In this document: positions 57,967-64,000 of the stretch, one piece after another
How the letters are laid out: each line of letters begins with the position of its first letter
Numbering within the stretch: the first letter of the stretch is position 1
Source of the DNA: Panax quinquefolius
Taxonomy: Eukaryota > Streptophyta > Magnoliopsida > Apiales > Araliaceae
Length of the DNA stretch: 64,000 nucleotides
NCBI GenBank assembly: GCA_020205615.1
Contig: CM035153.1
Location: forward strand, 94,268,792-94,332,791
Direction: 5' to 3'
Notes under the pieces: model-generated
Told to the model about the DNA's origin: nothing
What the model saw: the letters and a program-made list of their open reading frames with translations, nothing else
Database searches by the model: none
Made by a program: the position numbers and the translations under genes

Positions 57967-60405
57967 AACTCCAACTTTAACAGTTATAAGACTATAAGGA
58001 CCTCGTACTTAGGGGGATCAGCCATTCGTACAATGTATTGTGCACAAACATTTTAACGCTAGGCGTAAGTTAACCCCTATTCATAACAATAGAGTTGTTC
58101 ATCTCAAGATTTAGAAAGATGTTCGCACTAAAGGAAGTTTGGTTTGGATAAGCTTTCAAGGTAATTTGGAATTCAACGAACATCAACTAAGGATTAGTTG
58201 AATAAAACCAATAACATTATACTATAAAATAATCGTGATTGAATCAATCATAGTTAACTAAAGTCATGCTTTAGGAATAATCTAATAGCATACAATTTGA
58301 ATAACTATAACAAACCTAGCTTGAACAATACTAAGCCAAGGTTAATTAGAATTGAATACTCAGCATGCATAGTAATTTGATCGATAAAAATGTTCAAAAT
58401 TAGAATATATAAATTTTTCATGCTAAACAACAAGTTAAATACAAGAATAACTTGCTCAAGAATAACTTTCATCATTATATCATAATCGAATTGAAAACAG
58501 TTGTTTGATTAACAAGATAATAGATTAGAAAACTTGCTCAAAGAAAATTTAAGCGCTTGCACAATTATAAAAGTAGAGTTAGAGAACTTGCCTTGCTCGT
58601 AGGCTAAACCAAATCAATACGAATCACAATATCCTATAAACATATGTCATCATGACATAGTTAGCCATTACCATTTCACAACCATAACTAAGTACGTTCA
58701 TCATTTAAAAATTGGATTTTTAATCACATAATCAAGTTATAATACAAGTTATTCCTTAATGACATAATTATTCATAGAATAGAAATACTAAAATCAACAT
58801 TTTACAGTCCTACTATCATCACATAACTTTTCTTAAAATTTCGTGTGCAAAAGTACACCGTCGACCATTCTTGCTAATCACATGCATGGCTACGATTTAA
58901 CATCATCGTGGTCATGACTATGGCGTGGTAAGCATAATACATGGCACATGGCAAATAACCTCCACGGGTTACTGCATGGAGTGGAGATGGCGATCTTGGC
59001 GCCACAAATGAATCATTGGTATGGCTTCATGGGCGCCTAAATGATTTTTTTGACGACTTTTGGCTCACCGCATAAGAAAAAGGCAATTTTGGCCTACAAG
59101 CTCGTTTCTAACAGACTAATTCACATACAATTCATACAAAAACTTCATGTATACATAATTCAAGAATTCCTAACATGATTCTACCCATACAACAACATAA
59201 ACAACAAAATTAACACATCTAATTTCACTATTTTTGGCTAAAAACACACTTTTTGATATTTTTGATGAAAATAAACACTGTAATTTTGTTTTTCAACCCA
59301 AACCATTAATTCAAATCATTTTATCAAAGTATATATATACTCTAACAAATTGAATAGCCAATTTATCAATAAAACAACTAAACAACCCATAATTCTATTT
59401 TAACTAAACAATATAAAATCACAAAAACTCTCTGTAAAATACTTTTCTTCTCAAACATATAAATTCATGGACTATTCTCAATCATAGCTTACGAAAATAG
59501 TTTAACTCGCTAGATTATCATATAAGCTCACATACATAACAACTAATTTACCCTTACACTCGGATTCTACAGAGAATTTGGGACAAGAAAAACTAAACTT
59601 TTAAAACTAAAAGAATGGGTTAATACCTTGAAGAAGAAGATGATGATGATGATTATATCTTTAATTCTCAAGCTTCTTCTTCTCCAATCTATAACCTTTC
59701 TTCCTCTCTTCTTTTCTTCTTCTCTTCTTCTTCTCTTCTTCTTCTGCTTCTGAGTTTTTCTCTTCTTCCTACCTCTAGAGCGTACTAGATAAAATAACGT
59801 ATATAATATAATAGGTACTAATTATATAATAGTATAACTGATATCAGTTATAATAGATTTGAAAATCAAAACCTATAAGACTTGTTTGGTTACTAACTAA
59901 AAAAATAACCCATTAATCCTTACACATTGTTTGGTAAAACTAAAATAGATTAAAGACTTAATAGCATTAGGCCTTGATTGGCAAAAAATGAATTAAAACT
60001 CCTTTAAGTTATTTTAATAACTCCTTTATATGAGGTTATTTGTCACACTTTACTAAATTAAATTAATTTTTATAACAATTTATTAAATTACTACATCACA
60101 TAAATCAATACCACAAAATTATAATTTTCTATATAATTATAATTTTATTTAATCAACTAACACATCATTTTTAATTATAAATTCAAATAAAAGAATAGTA
60201 ATTCAATTAATCAAAACTCTCTAACTTAATAATTAAATTAAATTAGCAAAATAATTATTTTTCTTAATTATTTATTTAACAAATAGTTAACCAAATTGAA
60301 TCAAATTTGAACAATTATTTATTTAACAATAAACTCATCCATATTAAATACTTATAAAATTCAATAAATATTTAATATAACAATTAAAAATTTTGGAATG
60401 TTACA
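57967..60405 (-). repeat. LTR-like sequence F, probably truncated
   Basis: On the minus strand it starts TGTAACATTCCAAAATT at 60405, inside the antisense ORF of copy A, which looks like an LTR 5' end. It is AT-rich with a CT-rich stretch at 59680-59770 and a more GC-rich block at 58855-59030 (CATGCATGGCTACGATT...GGGCGCCTAAATG). No ORF, no primer site and no matching second LTR are present. The other end could not be fixed; 57967 is simply the edge of the kinase fragment. Confidence 0.45.
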
Positions 60406-61193
60406 GGGTGGTAAGTAGTCATACCCCTCAAACTAGCTAGAGGGAGATAATCCATGCTTGGAGCATGAGTGATGAAGCTATAGGGTGAGCTGAGCCCTGT
60501 ACACGACAATATATCAAACGGATCTCCAATCCCTGCCAAGAAAACGGACCAAGATGTAGGATCTGTACACTGTGCAGGCTGAAAGGAGTACGACATAGCT
60601 ATCTTATGGGTGAAACAATACCCGTGCCATCTAAAAGTGCCAATCGGTCTCAAGTGTGACATAGACCACACGTACAACATGACCATACTGCTTGTGAATA
60701 CCCCTGCAGGGTAAGTGCTACAATATGTAGCTGACCTTAGTGTCTTTGTTATGATCATCAGTATAATGGAGTGACCCTCCTTGAGAGCTCTCACTGCCAT
60801 GATAACACCAATATCTAGCTCATCCATATACCATGGTATGTATACATACGATAATATGCATAGTAGCAAGATATCTACTCTGGTCGAATGCCAATGATCC
60901 TCCGGCATGCTAAAATCCCCAGAGTGCCGTTTATAACTATCCTCAGAGACAAATCTGTCCATCAGAAAATGCTGGGATACAACGTGATCGGATGTGATCT
61001 TATTTTGCACAACTCTACGCCTCAGCCCGGTGAGAGTCATAAACTGTCGGCTCATGTCGCCGATAGCCATCCGCGCACAAGGTCTTTCTAATGGCAGCGC
61101 CGTCAACCGTGCGTACTCCTCCAGAGTAGGAGTCAACTCGTGGATGCCAAACCGGAAGACCTGTCTCTCCGGTATTTAATGTTCTAGCATACC
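60406..61193 (-). pseudogene. Antisense ORF fragment of Tat copy A
   Basis: Colinear with 34306-35090 of copy B. From an ATG at 61136 (MTPTLEEYARLTALPLERPC) the minus-strand frame is open to its end, including the place where copy B has a TGA (SEDSYKRHSGDF here). Conserved blocks include DELDIGVIMAVRALKEGH and FITHAPSMDYLPL. Upstream, a TAA replaces the TGG of copy B (HWISDRQ). Both ends are cut by other elements (F on one side, D on the other). Confidence 0.7.
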
Positions 61194-63641
61194 TGTAAGA
61201 CCCCAGCTTTTATAAATAAAGATGAATTTTCTATAAATATTATTTTTGAATATTATGGAATAATTTGATATAATGTTATAGTTGTGGGTAATATTTATAA
61301 ATTTTGCAAAGTATGCAAGTGGTTATATTATATTCGATTGGTCTGGGAATATTCGATTTAGCAGGGAATATTCGTGACAACTACTCAATCATTGGTGGAC
61401 CCCATAATGTAATTATTTTCGGATTGAGAAAACGAAAAAAATATTTTATTGAAATAACTACGGAAGTTTTATCGTTGATCTTGTTGAACAACTTCGGTAG
61501 TAAAGTACAAGAATCGTGTGGTGGCATAGAAGACATTACCAGATTGATTATCGATGCTTATGTGAGAAGTCACTCGGTTTGATTCCATTATTGTCGATTA
61601 ATAATATGAATTATTATAGCGATAATGACGCTTTTGTTTTATTCAGATTATTAACGTAATAAAAATGTAAACATCTTTTTATATAAAATGTAATACTTTA
61701 TTAAAGTTATTTTATAAATAAAATATATTATATTTTATTATGCATAGTGTTGCATTGTGTTTTCATGCATAGTGTTTTGCATAGTGTTTGCATAGTAAAA
61801 TGTTTTTATATAAATAGAATATATTATATTTTATTTAAAAGATTTTGCTTTAAATATGGACCGTCCGATTAAAGTAAATCAATCTAGACCTGTTCATGGA
61901 TTAATTACTATGCATTCTATTTTCCTATAAATAGAAGCTCATTCCTTCATTATTTTTTCATTTAATTCAATTGAAACTCTAGAGAGAGAAACTATAGAGA
62001 GAAAGAAAAAAGTATTCGCTACTTCACTTTGCCAATATTCGATTTCTTCTAAGGTAGGGAATATTATTTGTTGTACCCGTAAGGTGTTATTCTTTCTTAT
62101 TCATGAAGAGAACTTCGTTATTCCATTCATTATTATTCTCGTTGAATAACTCGTAAAAGTGGCATACCCTATACATAACTCCGTATCATGCCAGATACCC
62201 TATACTTGGTGAAATCCTTATGTTATTCCATTGCTTATTATTATTCATTGGAATAACTTTCAGATGTGATTTACCCTATACTTGGTGACATTCTTCTATT
62301 ATTCATTGGAACATCCTGTTTGTGTGTTTTACACCGGACCGGTTCCGCTCTTTATTATTCTCATTGGAACATCCATGCAGGTGTTTTACACCGGACCGGT
62401 TCCGTCTTTTTATCATTCTATTGGAATATCCTATCTCGCGTGTGTTTTACACCGGATCCGGGTTCAATCTTTATTATTCTGTTGGAACATCCCGCCGATT
62501 GTGAATTTCACCGACTCGTTCCGTTATTATTATTCTGTTGGAATAACCTCGTCTATGCAAAAAGTACCGCATGCATGGTGATTTCTTTTGTTATTCCATT
62601 CTTTATTATACCCAAATTGGTTAAAACTTTGACTTCTATACTCCATGAAATTAGTAGAATATCCTTGATATTTGCGTTTCATCCAAGATTTTTCATGGAA
62701 ATATTCTTCCGATCATTCTTGAATTTTACTCTACAAAACAAAGATCATGTTGACAATTTGACGTTAATAATTCTGGATAAAATAATTCTTGAACTTGTTT
62801 TATTGAATTCTTATATCATTGTCATCATCCTCATGTTTATAATTTTTTTAAAGTCATCTCGTGGGTTTCGTAGAGCATGGATGGACTTGGTATGATTATG
62901 ACTGTGGATTATTCTTGTAATCACGACCGTAATGTTACAAATGATGTGGTAAAAATCCTCATTGGTCAGTAGTGCATTGATGGATGATTGTTGGCATGAT
63001 CATGACCATTAATGAATACACAACTATTCTTGGCCCGTAGTGCATGAATAATTGTGGTCGTAATACTAAAGAATATCCTGGCCGTAAAAGTGCGGGGTGA
63101 TTCGATGATGTGGATTATTTATTAAAGTCGAGTCTCACTTTAATGTTGATGAAAAACCTTTTAAATCATAAAAGATAGTAGATTTTATTTTCTACTTGAC
63201 TCTTTTAATGGATTGCTTGTTCACCGCAGCTTAAACTTGATGTTTATTATATTTTATCGGTTTAACACTTTTGAAGGCTATTGATAATTTATTCTCGCAT
63301 TATCTTAGTCATAATATTTTCATCGGGCTAGTTGAGCTCACCCTTTCTTTCACCGTTCTCTTCAAGAAATGAGAAACATATTTGGGACGAGTCGGGGAGC
63401 AGAGTAATGGTCCGAGGATAGCATTAGTAGTCCTCACTATTCTCGTGAAATAGTGTGATAATAATTGTAATGAGGACTCCTTTTGAGTTTGTATAATATC
63501 TAGTAGACAATATTTGTATTCAAACTCACGCTTTATGTCGTATTGTACACCTACGCTTATATTAGTAAGTGTATTTAAATTTCAGATCATATATTTGACT
63601 ACCCAAGATAGGTGATGTATACCTAATTTTGGGGCGCCACA
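61194..63641 (+). repeat. 5' LTR of element D
   Basis: Ends TTTGGGGCGCCACA. TATA box CTATAAATAG at 61924-61933. Tandem block at 62160-62600 with TTATTATTC(A/T)(T/G)TTGGAA and GTGTTTTACACCGGACCGG units, and weak 54-bp-class units (GGCCGTAGTGCA) at 62960-63110. Short ORFs through the tandem block are not genes. Confidence 0.75.
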
Positions 63642-64000
63642 TTGATTAGTATCGAGCTTAGGATATGATCCTCGGCTAAGATGTGAGAAAAGTACTAGAG
63701 GGGAGAGACGGGAATACCTTCGCTAGTATAACCTACCTAAGTTTATGTGCTATTTTATTGGTCGGGCCGTAATATAAAGATAATTTGTTACATGTCAATT
63801 AACCTTTTGTTTTGTGGCAAGATCTCGAAAATGACATCCGAGAATGTTGAGAATAAGAATGGAGCACAAAGCGATCGTTGATTCACCACATATCAATAAT
63901 CGAGGATAATGTGCATCAGAAGGCGACAATCCTCATGCAAACAATAACACCGACCAAATGATGAATGATCAAATGTTCAGAGGCTTTATGTAATTTATGC
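63642..64000 (+). pseudogene. Primer site and gag start of element D
   Basis: TTGATTAGTATCGAGCTTAGGATATGA after the LTR is a variant of the E primer site with a small insertion. An ATG at about 63832 (GAAAATGACATCCGAGAATG) precedes sequence parallel to E at 20300-20470, but a stop comes early (CGATCGTTGA at 63884-63893). The rest lies outside the window. Confidence 0.45.

Larger units (their letters stand above)
430..61193 (+). mobile_element. Tat/Ogre-type Ty3/gypsy copy A, interrupted by nested insertions
   Basis: This outer element is discontinuous. Its own pieces are 430-11922, 42046-42577 and 60406-61193. It begins with an LTR starting TGTAGACAC, followed two bases after the LTR by a tRNA-Arg-like primer site, then gag, protease, RT, RNase H, a second archaeal-type RNase H and integrase in Tat order. 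Copy B (11923-42045) sits in its 3' noncoding part with CCCCT on both sides. The sequence after B matches what follows the same point in copy B's own 3' region (about 32985-33510), which shows that A continues there. It is then broken by reverse element C, LTR-like F and Tekay element D. Its 3' LTR is not in the window. The coding part is full of stops, so it is not autonomous. Confidence 0.8.
61194..64000 (+). mobile_element. Tekay-type element D, 5' part
   Basis: Starts TGTAAGACCCC at 61194 inside the antisense ORF of copy A. It has a 2448-bp LTR, a Met-type primer site and the start of gag, and runs past the window end. Related to E and C but clearly diverged from both. Confidence 0.75.

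Noticed and set aside
62266..62895. 209-codon ORF in the D LTR
   Set aside because: Reads through LTR tandem units (repeated CWNI/HRTGS pattern) and has no protein family signal.

Overview
This is about 64 kb of AT-rich plant nuclear DNA, almost entirely nested transposable elements. The evidence is Ty3/gypsy elements of the Tat/Ogre type (second, archaeal-like RNase H; tRNA-Arg primer site) and of the chromovirus Tekay type (chromodomain, Met-type primer site), copia-like solo LTRs, a CACTA DNA transposon, a Stowaway MITE, and spliced fragments of typical plant genes. I see no intact ordinary host gene, no rRNA or tRNA gene, no CRISPR array and nothing bacterial. The species cannot be named from the sequence; a eudicot is likely.

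Layout. The outermost unit is a Tat element (copy A) that starts at 430 with a 2.9-kb LTR and has a decayed gag-pro-(intron)-RT-RNaseH-aRNaseH-integrase region up to 11244. A second member of the same family (copy B, 11923-42045, LTRs 11923-14596 and 39334-42045) has inserted into the 3' noncoding part of A and is flanked by a perfect CCCCT duplication. Copy A resumes at 42046-42577 and again at 60406-61193. Copy B is itself split inside gag by a 9.7-kb Tekay chromovirus (E, 17282-26968). E keeps gag remnants, integrase remnants and a chromodomain but has lost the reverse transcriptase core and RNase H. Downstream of pol, copy B carries two genes on the opposite strand: a plant-mobile-domain gene with apparent GT-AG introns (37521 to 35555), and a 544-codon frame with a heptad-repeat tail (35263 to 33632). 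They are much better preserved than gag-pol, and part of the second also survives in copy A.

From 42578 a reverse-orientation Tekay-like element (C) has two very long LTRs and only about 340 bp between them. A copia-like solo LTR (G) lies in one LTR. A CACTA transposon terminus lies in the other, at 50238. Inside the CACTA-bounded segment, all on the minus strand, are exon fragments of at least five unrelated plant genes: a root-UVB-sensitive (RUS/DUF647) gene, a triacylglycerol lipase, a class II histone deacetylase, proteasome subunit RPN3 and a receptor-like cytoplasmic kinase. This looks like a gene-capturing CACTA element. Its lipase exon was later split by another solo LTR (H, perfect TTATC duplication), and a Stowaway MITE (56027-56353) lies between fragments. 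The far CACTA end was not found; the segment stops abruptly near 57966 against an LTR-like sequence (F) that ends at 60405. A further forward Tekay element (D) starts at 61194 and runs out of the window.

Most in-frame stops in A and B for which the other copy gives a comparison are C-to-T or G-to-A changes, as expected for old methylated retrotransposons. The best leads are the intron-bearing antisense gene pair in the Tat family, the CACTA element with captured gene fragments, the repeated hairpin modules inside the Tat LTRs, and the paired CTACGT/ACGTAG hairpins downstream of pol.
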